Shown here one piece after another: positions 17,509 through 26,656 of a DNA stretch of 64,000 nucleotides. The position numbers and the translations under genes are program-made. The first letter of the stretch is position 1, and each line of letters begins with the position of its first letter. The notes beneath the pieces are model-generated. The model searched no databases, was not told the DNA's origin, and worked only from the letters and a program-made list of their open reading frames with translations. Location: positions 2,480,001 to 2,544,000 of the forward strand of contig NZ_CP076060.1 of the NCBI RefSeq assembly GCF_018729255.1. Direction: 5' to 3'. The stretch comes from Cupriavidus sp. EM10. Its GTDB lineage: Bacteria > Pseudomonadota > Gammaproteobacteria > Burkholderiales > Burkholderiaceae.

Positions 17509-18210
17509 TCAGGCCGGCAGGTCGAACACCAGCACTTCGGCGTCGGCACCCTTTTCCAGGCTCACGGCGCTTTCGCCGTCGAGCTTGGCGGCATCGCCAG
17601 TTTCCAGCGGCTGGCCGTTGACCGTCACCCGGCCGCGTGCCACGTGCACGTAGGCCTGGCGTCCCGGCTGCAGCGCCAGCGTGGCGGCCTCGTCACCGTC
17701 GAAAAGGCCGGCGAACAGGCGCACGTCCTGATGGATCACGACCGAGCCTTCGGCGCCGTCCGGGCTGCCGACCAGGCGCAGGTGGCCCCGCTTGTCGGCG
17801 GCGTCGAAGCGCTTTTCCTCGTAGCCCGGCTCGATGCCCTGCTGGTTCGGCATGATCCAGATCTGCAGGAAGTGCGTGGTCGCATCGGCGGCGTGGTTGT
17901 ACTCCGAGTGGCGCACACCGGTGCCGGCGCTCATGCGCTGCACGTCGCCAGGACGGATCACGCTGCCGTTGCCCATGCTGTCCTTGTGCGCAAGCTCACC
18001 TTCGAGCACATAGCTGATGATTTCCATGTCGCGGTGGCCGTGCGTGCCGAAGCCCATGCCCGGCGCCACGCGATCCTCATTGATCACACGCAGCGGGCCA
18101 AACTGGATATGGCGCGGGTCGTAGTAATCGGCAAACGAGAACGTGTGATAGGACTTGAGCCAGCCATGGTCCGCATAACCGCGATCTTCAGACTTACGGA
18201 TTTCAATCAT
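17509..18210 (-). CDS. Pirin-family (YhhW-like) cupin protein
   Basis: A 233-aa bicupin of the pirin family; E. coli YhhW has quercetin 2,3-dioxygenase activity in vitro. The metal ligands are seen in THGHRDMEII (His57 and His59 of the family numbering) and in GVRHSEYNH (His and Glu). The start is well supported by AAGGAGG (plus-strand CCTCCTT at 18220-18226). It is divergent from a LysR regulator with a palindromic site in front of it, the usual arrangement for a LysR target. Confidence 0.9.
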   Translation of the reverse strand: MIEIRKSEDRGYADHGWLKSYHTFSFADYYDPRHIQFGPLRVINEDRVAPGMGFGTHGHRDMEIISYVLEGELAHKDSMGNGSVIRPGDVQRMSAGTGVRHSEYNHAADATTHFLQIWIMPNQQGIEPGYEEKRFDAADKRGHLRLVGSPDGAEGSVVIHQDVRLFAGLFDGDEAATLALQPGRQAYVHVARGRVTVNGQPLETGDAAKLDGESAVSLEKGADAEVLVFDLPA

Positions 18211-18340
18211 TTTGATGGCCCTCCTTGTGGCCTGGAATTCGAACCCTCCAGCTCTTGGCTGCGGGGCTGAGCGGCGTTTCGATGCTAGGCAGTTTAGGGG
18301 AGCGGGAGTATATTGGCGGGCACCGCGTTAGAAGCACTTG

Positions 18341-18355
18341 TTCAGAAATTCTGAA
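18341..18355. promoter_or_regulatory. LysR-type operator (T-N11-A palindrome)
   Basis: The perfect inverted repeat TTCAGAA-A-TTCTGAA contains TCAGAAATTCTGA, which fits the T-N11-A box of LysR regulators. It sits in the 146-bp divergent gap between the pirin and lysR genes and ends one base before the lysR ATG, consistent with autorepression. Confidence 0.7.
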
Positions 18356-18356
18356 T

Positions 18357-19289
18357 ATGCCCCTGTCACTCGAATCCCTTGAAGTCCTTGACGCCATCGA
18401 GCGCAAGGGCAGTTTTGCCGCCGCCGCTCACGAGATGGGCAAGGTGCCTTCCGCCCTGACCTATGTGGTCCGCAAACTGGAGGAAGACCTGGACGTCCTG
18501 CTGTTCGACCGGCGGCGCCACCGGGCCGAACTGACGCCGGCAGGACGCGCCCTGCTGGACGAAGGCCGCCACCTGTTGCACGCGGCCGACGACCTGGCGC
18601 GGCGCGTCAAGCGCCTGGCCACCGGCTGGGAAGCGAACCTGAACATCGCCGTGGACGACCTGGTCAATTTCCGGGCCCTGCTGCCGGTGATCCAGGATTT
18701 CTACGCCGAGAACACGGCCACCCGCCTGCGTTTCGCCAAGGAAGTGCTGGGCGGCACGTGGGACGCCCTGGTCAGCAACCGCGCCGACCTGATCATCGGC
18801 GGCGCGTACGAGATTCCCAGCACGCAGGGCTATCAGGTGCGCCCGCTTGGCACCATCCCGTTCGTCTTCGCCGTGGCCGCACACCATCCGCTGGCCACCG
18901 AGGAAGGCCCGCTGACGACGATCCAGATCGCCAAGCACCGCATCGTGGCCGTGGGCGATACGTCGCGCAACCTGCCCGCGCGGACCCACGGGGTGCTGGC
19001 CGGCCAGGACGTGCTGGTGGTGCCCACCATGCGCGACAAGCTCGAAGCCCAGATCCGCGGCCTGGGCTGCGGCTGGCTGCCGGCGCCGATGGCGCAGCCC
19101 CATATCGAAAGCGGCGTGCTGCAGGTGCGCGAGACCGTGGAAGTGCGCGCGCCGGGCAATTTCAAGGTGGCATGGCGCACCAACACGCGCGGCAAGGCGC
19201 TGCAGTGGTGGTCCAGCAAGCTCGACGACCCGCGCCTGGCGCAGGCGCTGATGCAGCAGGCGCCGCAGCAACCGGAGTCGTTCGAGTAA
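18357..19289 (+). CDS. LysR-family transcriptional regulator
   Basis: 310 aa with an N-terminal winged helix-turn-helix (about 1-60, [20 protein letters not shown]) and a periplasmic-binding-like effector domain (about 90-295). Divergent transcription from the pirin gene and the palindrome at 18341-18355 suggest it controls pirin and itself; the effector is unknown. The ATG at 18357 gives the family N-terminus. There is no Shine-Dalgarno sequence between the palindrome and the ATG, so the mRNA may be leaderless or weakly translated. An upstream in-frame extension lacks LysR character. Confidence 0.9.
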   Translation: MPLSLESLEVLDAIERKGSFAAAAHEMGKVPSALTYVVRKLEEDLDVLLFDRRRHRAELTPAGRALLDEGRHLLHAADDLARRVKRLATGWEANLNIAVDDLVNFRALLPVIQDFYAENTATRLRFAKEVLGGTWDALVSNRADLIIGGAYEIPSTQGYQVRPLGTIPFVFAVAAHHPLATEEGPLTTIQIAKHRIVAVGDTSRNLPARTHGVLAGQDVLVVPTMRDKLEAQIRGLGCGWLPAPMAQPHIESGVLQVRETVEVRAPGNFKVAWRTNTRGKALQWWSSKLDDPRLAQALMQQAPQQPESFE

Positions 19290-19301
19290 GCTCGCCGCAC
19301 C

Positions 19302-20179
19302 ATGCCGCAACGCTACCGGGGGCGTTTCGCCCCTCCCCCACCGGCCCGCTGCATCTCGGTTCGCTGGTGACCGCGCTGGCCAGCTGGCTCGATGCCCGCG
19401 CCCATGGCGGCGACTGGCTCGTGCGGATCGAGGACATCGACTACCCGCGCTGCGTGAAGGATGCCGACACCGGCATCCTGCGCACGCTGCAAGCGCTGGG
19501 CCTGCATCCCGACGAACCCCCGGTCTGGCAGAGCCGCCGCGAGTCGCACTATGCCGATGCGCTGCGGCGCCTCGACACCGCCGGCTTTCTGTATCCGTGC
19601 GGCTGCTCGCGCAAGGAAATCGCCGATTCTTTAATTCACGTACGCGAGCGGCACCAGACGCTGGGCTATCCGGGCACCTGCCGCCATGGGCTGCATGGCA
19701 AGCTGCCGCGCGCCTGGCGCGTGCGCGTGCCAGACGGCCCGCCGGCCACGATCTGCTTCGACGATCGCTGGCAGCAGCGCCAGTGCCAGAACCTGGAAAC
19801 GGAGCTCGGCGATTTCGTGCTGCGCCGGGCCGATGGACTATGGGCCTACCAGCTGGCCGTGGTCGTCGACGATGCGCTCCAGGGCATCACCCATATCGTG
19901 CGCGGCGCCGACCTGCTCGACTCCACGCCGCGCCAGATCCATCTGCAGCATCTGCTTGGGCTGCCCACGCCGTCGTACCTGCATGTGCCGGTGGTGGTCA
20001 ACGCGGTTGGCGAAAAGCTGAGCAAGCAAAGCGGCGCGCAGGCGCTGGACACGGCCGCGCCGCTGGACGCGCTGCGGCAAGCCGGCGCGCACCTGGGCAT
20101 CGTGAATGGGGAAGCGACGGTCGCCGCGTGGCTGGCGACGGCCACCGAGCTATGGGCGGAGCAATGGAGGGATCGATGA
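19302..20179 (+). CDS. gluQ: Glutamyl-Q tRNA(Asp) synthetase (one-base frameshift)
   Basis: Attaches glutamate to queuosine in the anticodon of tRNA-Asp. It resembles the catalytic half of GluRS: a HIGH-type motif in [10 protein letters not shown] near residue 12, zinc-binding cysteines in [10 protein letters not shown] and GYPGTCRHG, and a KMSKS-like GEKLSKQSG. The ATG at 19302 begins [11 protein letters not shown], but the rest is in a different frame. Adding one C in the C4 run at 19330-19333 gives [14 protein letters not shown] and 292 residues, the normal length. It lies 12 bases after lysR. Confidence 0.9.
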
Positions 20180-20225
20180 TCGCCCTTGAATCGCCCTGAA
20201 ACCGCCCGCACATCGCCAGAAATGA

Positions 20226-20256
20226 ACACGGCCCGCATCGAGCGGGCCGTTCTGCT
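20226..20256. terminator. Terminator between gluQ and rhlE
   Basis: ACGGCCCGC / GCGGGCCGT stem with loop ATCGA, followed by a T-rich stretch, between the convergent gluQ and rhlE. Confidence 0.75.
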
Positions 20257-20293
20257 TTTGAACCTTTTGCAGCGCCAGCGAGCGCTGCGCGCC

Positions 20294-21814
20294 TTACGAC
20301 TTGCGGGGCGCGCCACCCAGCAGCGCCGCCACCGGGCGCTTGGGCGACTGGCGGCCACGCGTCAGCGCGGCGGCCAGTTGATCCTCGGTCTTCGGCGCCG
20401 GCGTGTAGTTGCCCGACGGCTCGTACGGACGCGAGAAGAACGGATCGTCGGACGGACGGAACGCCGGGCCGCCATTGGGCTCGGTACGACGGCGGCGCGG
20501 CGCGGCTTCCTCGCGCTCGCCGCTGCTTCCACCGGCAGCGCCGTTGTCGCGCGCACGGCGCACGTCGGAGCGCTGGCGGCGGCGGTCGGTTTCTTCCTGG
20601 CGCGCACGCTCGCCGGTCGGGTCGAAGCCTTCCAGCGTACCGCGCGGCACGCTGCGCTTGATCAGCTTCTCGATATCGGCCAGCAGGCGGTCATCGTTGC
20701 CCGGCACGTGGATCGACAGCGCATCGCCGCTGGCACCCGCGCGGCCCGTACGGCCGATCCGGTGCACATAGTCCTCGGCGCTGAACGGCAGGTCGAAGTT
20801 GATCACGCACGGCATGGCCGGGATGTCCAGGCCACGCGCGGCCACGTCGGTAGCCACCAGCGCGTCGATCGTGCCGCTCTTGAAGCCGTCGAGCGTCTGC
20901 ATGCGCTCGGTCTGCGTCTTGTCGCCATGGATGGCGGCGGCGTTGATACCTTCGCGCTCCAGGTGGCGCGCCAGACGCGAGCAGCCGATCTTGCTGTTCA
21001 CGAACACGATGCACTGCTTCGATTGCTGCTCGGTGGCGCGCTGCTTGAGCAGATGCACCACGGCGGCCTGCTTGTGGCCGTCCGGCACCGAGTAGACCAC
21101 CTGGCGCACGTTCTCGTTGGTCGAGTTGCTGCGTGCCACCTCGATCGTCACCGGCTGCTTCAGGTAGCTCGATGCCAGCTTCTTGATCTCGGGCGAGAAC
21201 GTGGCCGAGAACAGCAGCGTCTGGCGCTGCGCCGGCAGCAGGTTGATGATGCGCTGCAGGTCCGGCAGGAAGCCCATGTCCAGCATGCGGTCGGCTTCGT
21301 CCAGCACCAGCATCTGCACCTGCGACAGGTTCACCGATTTCTGCTGCACGTGATCGAGCAGACGGCCCGGCGTGGCCACCAGGATTTCCACGCCACGACG
21401 CAGCGCGTCGGTCTGCGGATTCATGTCGACGCCGCCGAACACCACGGTGCTGCGCAGGTCGGTGTGCTGCGCGTAGCGCGCCACGTTGTCATAGACCTGA
21501 TCGGCCAGTTCGCGCGTCGGCGTCAGCATCAGCGCGCGCACCGGATGGCGGGCCGGCGATGCGCTGGCGTTGGCCATCGGCAGCAGGCGCTGGATGATCG
21601 GCAGGGCAAAGCCGGCGGTCTTGCCGGTGCCGGTCTGTGCGGCGCCCATGACGTCCTTGCCCAGCAGCACCACCGGAATGGCCTGCGCCTGGATCGGCGT
21701 GGGCTTGGTGTAGCCCTGGTCGGACAAGGCGCGCAGGATACGCGCATCCAGCCCGAAGCTCTCGAACGTCTGCTCTGCTGCTGGGGTCTGGTCTGGGGTG
21801 TTGGTCATCGTCAT
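20294..21814 (-). CDS. rhlE: ATP-dependent RNA helicase RhlE
   Basis: A 506-aa DEAD-box helicase involved in ribosome maturation and RNA decay. Motifs: an N-terminal Q motif FESFGLDARILRAL, AQTGTGKT near residue 60, PTREL, LDEADRMLDMGF with DEAD, FSATF, and HRIGRTGRAG. The tail from about residue 400 is basic (EETDRRRQRSDVRRARD) with Pro and Arg clusters rather than the Gly/Asn repeats of the helicase at 1.7 kb. Possible starts are ATG at 21814 or 21808; a TTG at 21817 is also in frame. It is monocistronic by context. Confidence 0.92.
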   Translation of the reverse strand: MTMTNTPDQTPAAEQTFESFGLDARILRALSDQGYTKPTPIQAQAIPVVLLGKDVMGAAQTGTGKTAGFALPIIQRLLPMANASASPARHPVRALMLTPTRELADQVYDNVARYAQHTDLRSTVVFGGVDMNPQTDALRRGVEILVATPGRLLDHVQQKSVNLSQVQMLVLDEADRMLDMGFLPDLQRIINLLPAQRQTLLFSATFSPEIKKLASSYLKQPVTIEVARSNSTNENVRQVVYSVPDGHKQAAVVHLLKQRATEQQSKQCIVFVNSKIGCSRLARHLEREGINAAAIHGDKTQTERMQTLDGFKSGTIDALVATDVAARGLDIPAMPCVINFDLPFSAEDYVHRIGRTGRAGASGDALSIHVPGNDDRLLADIEKLIKRSVPRGTLEGFDPTGERARQEETDRRRQRSDVRRARDNGAAGGSSGEREEAAPRRRRTEPNGGPAFRPSDDPFFSRPYEPSGNYTPAPKTEDQLAAALTRGRQSPKRPVAALLGGAPRKS

Positions 21815-21997
21815 CAATGGGGTGTCGGTGCAGGGCGCGGAGCCGAGGCAACGGACACGCGTCTGGTACGGTTCAACGGGCGGCGCGCGGCGGAAACCAC
21901 GCGGAAAGATGAATTGCCCGGAAAATCAAAGACTTGGATTCTACCATCAGAGTCCGGGGGCGCACACCGGGACTGAAGGGCAGTATCGGCGTTTGAC

Positions 21998-22026
21998 ATG
22001 TCAATGACGTGTCAACAAGACGTCAC
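21998..22026 (+). promoter_or_regulatory. PHO box (PhoB-binding site) before phoD
   Basis: Three 7-base direct repeats with exact 4-base spacers: ATGTCAA-TGAC-GTGTCAA-CAAG-ACGTCAC. This matches the 11-base period and the (C)TGTCAT-like half-site of PhoB boxes. It ends 63 bases before the phoD ATG. The first repeat also lies in the perfect palindrome TTGACATGTCAA (21993-22004). PhoD is a typical Pho-regulon gene, so induction by phosphate starvation is likely. Confidence 0.7.
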
Positions 22027-22089
22027 AAAAGCTGGCGACGATAGCGCCCCGGCCATGTATGTACATTTTGATATCCGACACGCTTCGTC

Positions 22090-23712
22090 ATGACGACCCC
22101 ACTGCCCGCCACGCCGCTCTCCGACGCCACCCGCCGCAGCTTCCTGCGCACTTCCAGCCGCTTCCTTGGTTTGGGGGCCGGGCTGGCGGCCGGCCTGACC
22201 ACGTTGGCCCCATCGGCGGTTGCCGCGCCGGCCGTGGTGGCCTCCGGCCGCCCCGATGCGCCAGACGGCATCCAGCTTGGCGATCCATCGGACGATGGCC
22301 TGGTGGTCTGGGCCCGCGCCGGACAGCCGTCGCGCATGGTAGTCGAATACGCCACCGAACCCGGCTTTCGCAACCCGATGCGGATTTCCGGCCCGCTCGC
22401 CGGCAGCGAGACCGATTTCACGGCGCGCACCCAGCTGACCGGCCTGCTGCCGGGCCAGCCATATCACGTGCGTGTGGCGTTCGAGACACCTGGACAGCGG
22501 CGCGGCCAGGGCGCATGGATGGAAGGCAGCTTCCGCACCCGCGCCATGACGGCCGACAAGCCGATCCGCTTCGTGTGGTCCGGCGACACGGTGGGCCAGG
22601 GCTGGGGCATCAATCCCGACCTGGGCGGCATGCGCATCTACGAAGCCATGCGCCAGCGCAACCCCGACTTCTTCATCCACAGCGGCGACACGATCTACGC
22701 CGACAGCCCGATTTCGGCCGAGCAGAAGGCCGAGGACGGCCGCATCTGGCGCAACGTGGTGACCGAGGAAGTCAGCAAGGTGGCCGAGACGCTGAAGGAA
22801 TTCCGTGGCCGCCATCGCTACAACATGATGGACGTCAATGTGCGCCGCTTCGCCAGCCAGGTGCCGCAGATCTGGCAATGGGACGACCACGAGGTGACCA
22901 ACAACTGGTCGGACGCGAAGGACCTGTCGGCCGACAACCGCTATACCGAGAAGGATGTGCGCCTGCTGGTGGCGCGTGGCAGCCGCGCCTTTCTGGAGAA
23001 CGCGCCGATGCGCTGGCACCGCCAGGGCCTGGCCGAGCGCGTGCACCGCAAGATCGCCTATGGCCCGCTGCTTGACGTGTTCGTGCTGGACATGCGCAGC
23101 TACCGCGGCCCGAACGGCTACAACCGCGAGACCGCCGAGAGCACGCAGACCGCGTTCCTGGGCAACGCGCAGCTGGACTGGCTGATGGCCGAGATGACGG
23201 CGTCGCAGGCCACGTGGAAGGTGATTGCCGCCGACATGCCGATTGGCCTGGGCGTGCCCGACGGCAAGGACGCGCAGGGCCGGCCGAAGTGGGAAGCCAT
23301 CGCCAACGGCGACGGTCCGGCGCTGGGCCGCGAGCTGGAAACCGCGCGTTTGTTGTCGCGCATCAAGCAGGCCGGGCTGAAGAACGTGGTGTGGCTGACG
23401 GCGGACGTGCACTACTGCGCCGCCCACCACTACTCGCCCGAGCGGGCGGTGTACAAGGACTTCGATCCGTTCTGGGAATTCGTGGCCGGCCCGCTCAACG
23501 CGGGCAGCTTCGGACCGAATCCGCTCGACAATACGTTCGGGCCGCGCGTCGTCTACCAGAAAGCGCCCACCGCCCAGAACATGTCGCCGTTTGCCGGCTT
23601 CCAGTTCTTTGGCGAGGTCAACATCGATCCCGCGTCACGTGCGCTGACCGTGGACCTTCGTGATTTGAACGGTGTGTCGCAATTCCAGCAGACGCTCCCG
23701 GTGCAGGCCTGA
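22090..23712 (+). CDS. phoD: PhoD-family alkaline phosphatase, Tat-exported
   Basis: A 540-aa periplasmic phosphodiesterase/phosphomonoesterase that frees phosphate from organic esters. The N-terminus has a twin-arginine signal (TRRSFLRTSSRFLGLG) followed by a hydrophobic stretch and AVAAP. A PhoD N-terminal beta domain (about 55-155) precedes the metallophosphatase domain with FIHSGDTIYAD, WQWDDHEVTNNW and WLTADVHYCAAHHY, which supply Fe/Ca ligands. The PHO box upstream supports phosphate control. It is divergent from rhlE. Confidence 0.92.
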   Translation: MTTPLPATPLSDATRRSFLRTSSRFLGLGAGLAAGLTTLAPSAVAAPAVVASGRPDAPDGIQLGDPSDDGLVVWARAGQPSRMVVEYATEPGFRNPMRISGPLAGSETDFTARTQLTGLLPGQPYHVRVAFETPGQRRGQGAWMEGSFRTRAMTADKPIRFVWSGDTVGQGWGINPDLGGMRIYEAMRQRNPDFFIHSGDTIYADSPISAEQKAEDGRIWRNVVTEEVSKVAETLKEFRGRHRYNMMDVNVRRFASQVPQIWQWDDHEVTNNWSDAKDLSADNRYTEKDVRLLVARGSRAFLENAPMRWHRQGLAERVHRKIAYGPLLDVFVLDMRSYRGPNGYNRETAESTQTAFLGNAQLDWLMAEMTASQATWKVIAADMPIGLGVPDGKDAQGRPKWEAIANGDGPALGRELETARLLSRIKQAGLKNVVWLTADVHYCAAHHYSPERAVYKDFDPFWEFVAGPLNAGSFGPNPLDNTFGPRVVYQKAPTAQNMSPFAGFQFFGEVNIDPASRALTVDLRDLNGVSQFQQTLPVQA

Positions 23713-23731
23713 ATTTAAGGTTTTGACGACG

Positions 23732-23762
23732 CCTGGCCCGCGCACCCCGCAGCGGGGCCAGG
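23732..23762. terminator. Possible terminator between phoD and the tctC-like gene
   Basis: CCTGGCCC / GGGCCAGG hairpin, with an overlapping alternative pairing GACGCCTG / CAGGCGTC, between convergent genes. No T run is present, so it may be only a structural element. Confidence 0.4.
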
Positions 23763-23786
23763 ACAGGCGTCGCCGTCAGGCCGACA

Positions 23787-24784
23787 TCAATCGCTCTTGA
23801 TGTTGTTGTCCTTGATGACCTTGCCCCACTTCGCATAGTCGTTCTGCATGCGCGTGGCCAGTTGGTCGGACGGCAGGTAAGACGCCACCGTGCCGGCGCC
23901 AAGCATCTTCTGCTGGACGGTCGGATCGGCCAGCGCGCCCTTGAGCGCATCGGACAGCTTCGCCACCACGTCCTTCGGCGTGCCGGCCGGCACCAGCAGG
24001 CCGCCCCACGACGACGCGTCGAAGCCCGGGAAGCCCTGCTCCGCCACGGTCTTGACGTCGGGCGCGAACGTCACGCGCTTGCTCGAACCCACCGCGATCG
24101 GACGCAGCTTGCCGGCCTTGATATGCGGCAGCGCGGCGATCATGTCCGAGAACATCATCGGCACCTGGCCAGCCAGCAAATCGGAAATCGCCGGGGCGCT
24201 GCCCTTGTACGGCACGTGCTGCACATCGAAATGGCCCAGGTTCTTCAGCAGTTCGGTGGACAGGTGGCCAAAGCTGCCGTTGCCGGCGCTGGTGTAGTTC
24301 ATCTTGCCCGGCGCGGCCTTGGCCTTGGCGATGTACGACTGCAGGTCGGTCACATCGGGCAGCGCCTGCGGGTTCACCACCATCACGATCGGCAGCTCAT
24401 AGGCATTACCGACCGGCGTGAAGTCCTTGAAGATGTCGTAGCTCTTGCGCGGCAGCAGGTGCGGCGCCAGCAGCGTGGGCGTGGCCAGCATCACCAGCGT
24501 GTAGCCATCGGGCGCGGCCTTGGCCACGGTTTCGGTGCCGATGGTGCCCGAAGCCCCGGGCGGTTGTCAATGACGATGGTCTGCTTCAGCGTCTCGCCCA
24601 TCTTCTGGCCGATGATGCGCGCGGCGGTGTCGGTGGGACCACCGGCCGGGAACGGCACCACCAGGCGGATCGGCTTGTCCGGGTAGTTCTGCTGCGCCAG
24701 CGCGGACGCCGATGCGAAGGGCAGCGCGGCTGCCAGCGCCAGCGCGGAAAGCGCCAGACGACGGGATTGACGACGGTGTTGCAC
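23787..24784 (-). CDS. Bug/TctC-family tripartite tricarboxylate transporter binding protein (one-base frameshift)
   Basis: A periplasmic solute receptor of the large Bug family, abundant in Burkholderiales. The first 80 or so residues carry a signal peptide (MQHRRQSRRLALSALALAAA to ASALAQQ) and the Bug motif YPDKPIRLVVPFPAGGPTD. The frame breaks at DNRPG; the rest (VAKAAPDGYTLVM to the stop at 23787) is in the next frame. Adding one base to the CCCC run at 24554-24557 restores DNRPGASGTIGTETVAKAAPDG and a 332-residue protein. It sits downstream of a CoA-transferase gene on the same strand, so its ligand may be an organic acid activated by that enzyme. Confidence 0.88.
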
Positions 24785-24860
24785 AGTGCTTCCTCCAATA
24801 TCGGCCCGGTACAGCGGGCCTTTTTCTCGTAGTTTCTTGAGTTTCCTGCTGCCGCCGGAA

Positions 24861-26504
24861 TCAGAGCCGCATCGTCCCCGGCTGGAACAGCCGCGCGTCC
24901 ATCAGGCGCAGATCGTCGGCCACGGCCACGGGCGTGGCGCACTGGTCGAGCACGTCGCGCTGCAGGTCGACACCCGGCGCGATTTCCACCAGCGTCAGGC
25001 GAGCGTCGCCATGGGCATCGGCTCGCATCTCGAACACCGCGCGCTCGGTCACATACAGCACCGGAATACCCAGCGATGCCACGTACGGGCCGTTGAAGCT
25101 CAGGTGCGAGACCTCGGGCACGATCTTCCTGACGCGCCCTTCGCGGGCGATGGTCAGCCGGCCATCCTCGGCGCGGATCTCCAGGCCGCCGGCCGTCAGC
25201 GTGCCCATGAACACCACGGCGCGTGCGCTCTGGGTGATGTTGATGAAGCCGCCTACACCGGCGATCAATGCGCCCTCGCCTTCGCCGAACTTGCTCACGT
25301 TGACGTTGCCATGGCCATCAAGCTCGGCCAGGCCCAGGATGGCCAGGTCGATGCCGCCGCCTTCATAGAAATCGAACTGCGCGGGCTGGTCGACCACGGC
25401 TTCGGGGTACGCCGATGCGCCAAAGCTCAAGCCGTCGGCAGGCGTACCGCCGATGGGGCCCGCCTCCACGGTCAGCGTGAAGCCATCGAGCCCGGCCCGG
25501 TGCGCCAGCGCGCCCACGGCGGCCGGCATGCCGACGCCCAGGTTCACCACGCGCGGGCGGCGCGCGGCCAGTTCCATCACGGCACGGCGCTGCACGATGG
25601 TGCGGGCGTCCAGCGGGGCCGACGCGGCGGGCAAGGCTTCGGCTTCCCTTGCCTTGTCGGCAGCGTCGGCCTTTTCGCCGCGCCACGGACGCACGTAGGC
25701 ATCGTTGTACGGCTCGGCAAACGTCATCTGGTGGTGCGCGGGTTGCTCGCTGACCACGACGTAGTCCACCAGGATGCCGGGTACGTGGATCGACTGCAGC
25801 ACCTCGTGGCAATCGACGATCGACTCCACCTGCGCGATCACGATGCCGCCCGAATTGTGGGCCGCCTGCGCCATGGCCAGCAGTTCGTGGTGGAACGCCT
25901 CGCGATGTGTGCTCAGGTTGCCGCGCGTGTCCGACGTCGTGCAGCGGATCAGCGCGCAATCGATGCGGAAGCTGGGATAGAACAGGTACTCGTCGCCCCG
26001 GAAATCCACCGCTTCCACCCAGTTGGCAGTGCCGGCGGCAATCGCGTCGCGGGCGCGCTGGTTGACGGCGCCGCCGTGGTAGCGCGGGTCCTGCGCGGTG
26101 CGCGGGTCCACGAAGGTGTGCAGGCCGATCTTCGTCAGCACACCGGGCTTGCCGCCGGCGATGGCGCGATACAGGTGCGTCAGCACGCCCTGCGGCAGGT
26201 TGAAGCCTTCGCAATCCTCGTTCATGGCCAGCGTGGCCAGGCGCGTGGCCGAGCGCCAGTGCCCCCCGACGACGGCGCGCGTCATGCCGGCGTTGCCGAA
26301 GTGATTCACCCCGCGTGCGCCACGGTCGCCCTGGCCTGCGGAATAGACCAGCGTCAGGTCGCGCGGCAGGTTGTCGTGCAGAAAACGCTGCTCCAGCGCC
26401 TCGGTCACGCCTTCGGCATGGCCTGCGCCGACAAATCCCGCGCTGGCCACGGTCCAGCCACTCTGGACGAGTTCCGCCGCCTGAGCGGTGGTGATCACCT
26501 TCAT
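24861..26504 (-). CDS. Fused acyl-CoA:acetate/3-ketoacid CoA-transferase
   Basis: 547 aa with the alpha and beta subunits of a family I CoA-transferase in one chain, as in E. coli YdiF. It moves CoA between acyl-CoA and a free carboxylic acid. The alpha half has GFVGAGHAEGVTEAL. The beta half has LGVGMPAAVGALA, the likely catalytic Glu in TVEAGPIGGTP, and DLAILGLAELDGHGNVNVS. The physiological acid is unknown. It is divergent from an IclR regulator with a shared palindrome, and the Bug binding protein follows it, so the three probably form a small organic-acid uptake and activation locus. Confidence 0.9.
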   Translation of the reverse strand: MKVITTAQAAELVQSGWTVASAGFVGAGHAEGVTEALEQRFLHDNLPRDLTLVYSAGQGDRGARGVNHFGNAGMTRAVVGGHWRSATRLATLAMNEDCEGFNLPQGVLTHLYRAIAGGKPGVLTKIGLHTFVDPRTAQDPRYHGGAVNQRARDAIAAGTANWVEAVDFRGDEYLFYPSFRIDCALIRCTTSDTRGNLSTHREAFHHELLAMAQAAHNSGGIVIAQVESIVDCHEVLQSIHVPGILVDYVVVSEQPAHHQMTFAEPYNDAYVRPWRGEKADAADKAREAEALPAASAPLDARTIVQRRAVMELAARRPRVVNLGVGMPAAVGALAHRAGLDGFTLTVEAGPIGGTPADGLSFGASAYPEAVVDQPAQFDFYEGGGIDLAILGLAELDGHGNVNVSKFGEGEGALIAGVGGFINITQSARAVVFMGTLTAGGLEIRAEDGRLTIAREGRVRKIVPEVSHLSFNGPYVASLGIPVLYVTERAVFEMRADAHGDARLTLVEIAPGVDLQRDVLDQCATPVAVADDLRLMDARLFQPGTMRL

Positions 26505-26550
26505 TGCCGTCTCCTGCGTCTTGTGATGTCGTGGTTTCTACCGATCCACG

Positions 26551-26574
26551 TTTCGCGAACAAATGTTCGCGGAA
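26551..26574. promoter_or_regulatory. Palindromic operator in the CoA-transferase/IclR gap
   Basis: CGCGAACA-AA-TGTTCGCG, a perfect 8-bp inverted repeat (26554-26571) whose pairing extends to TTT/GAA with one mismatch. It lies 50-70 bases upstream of the CoA-transferase start and 85 bases upstream of the iclR start. The divergent IclR protein is the obvious candidate ligand. Confidence 0.65.
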
Positions 26575-26656
26575 CACATATCATACGGATCGGGCGCCCG
26601 GTTGCAAGTCAGGTGTGACCCGCAGGAAACCCCTATTTCGACTGTTTCGATCCGAC

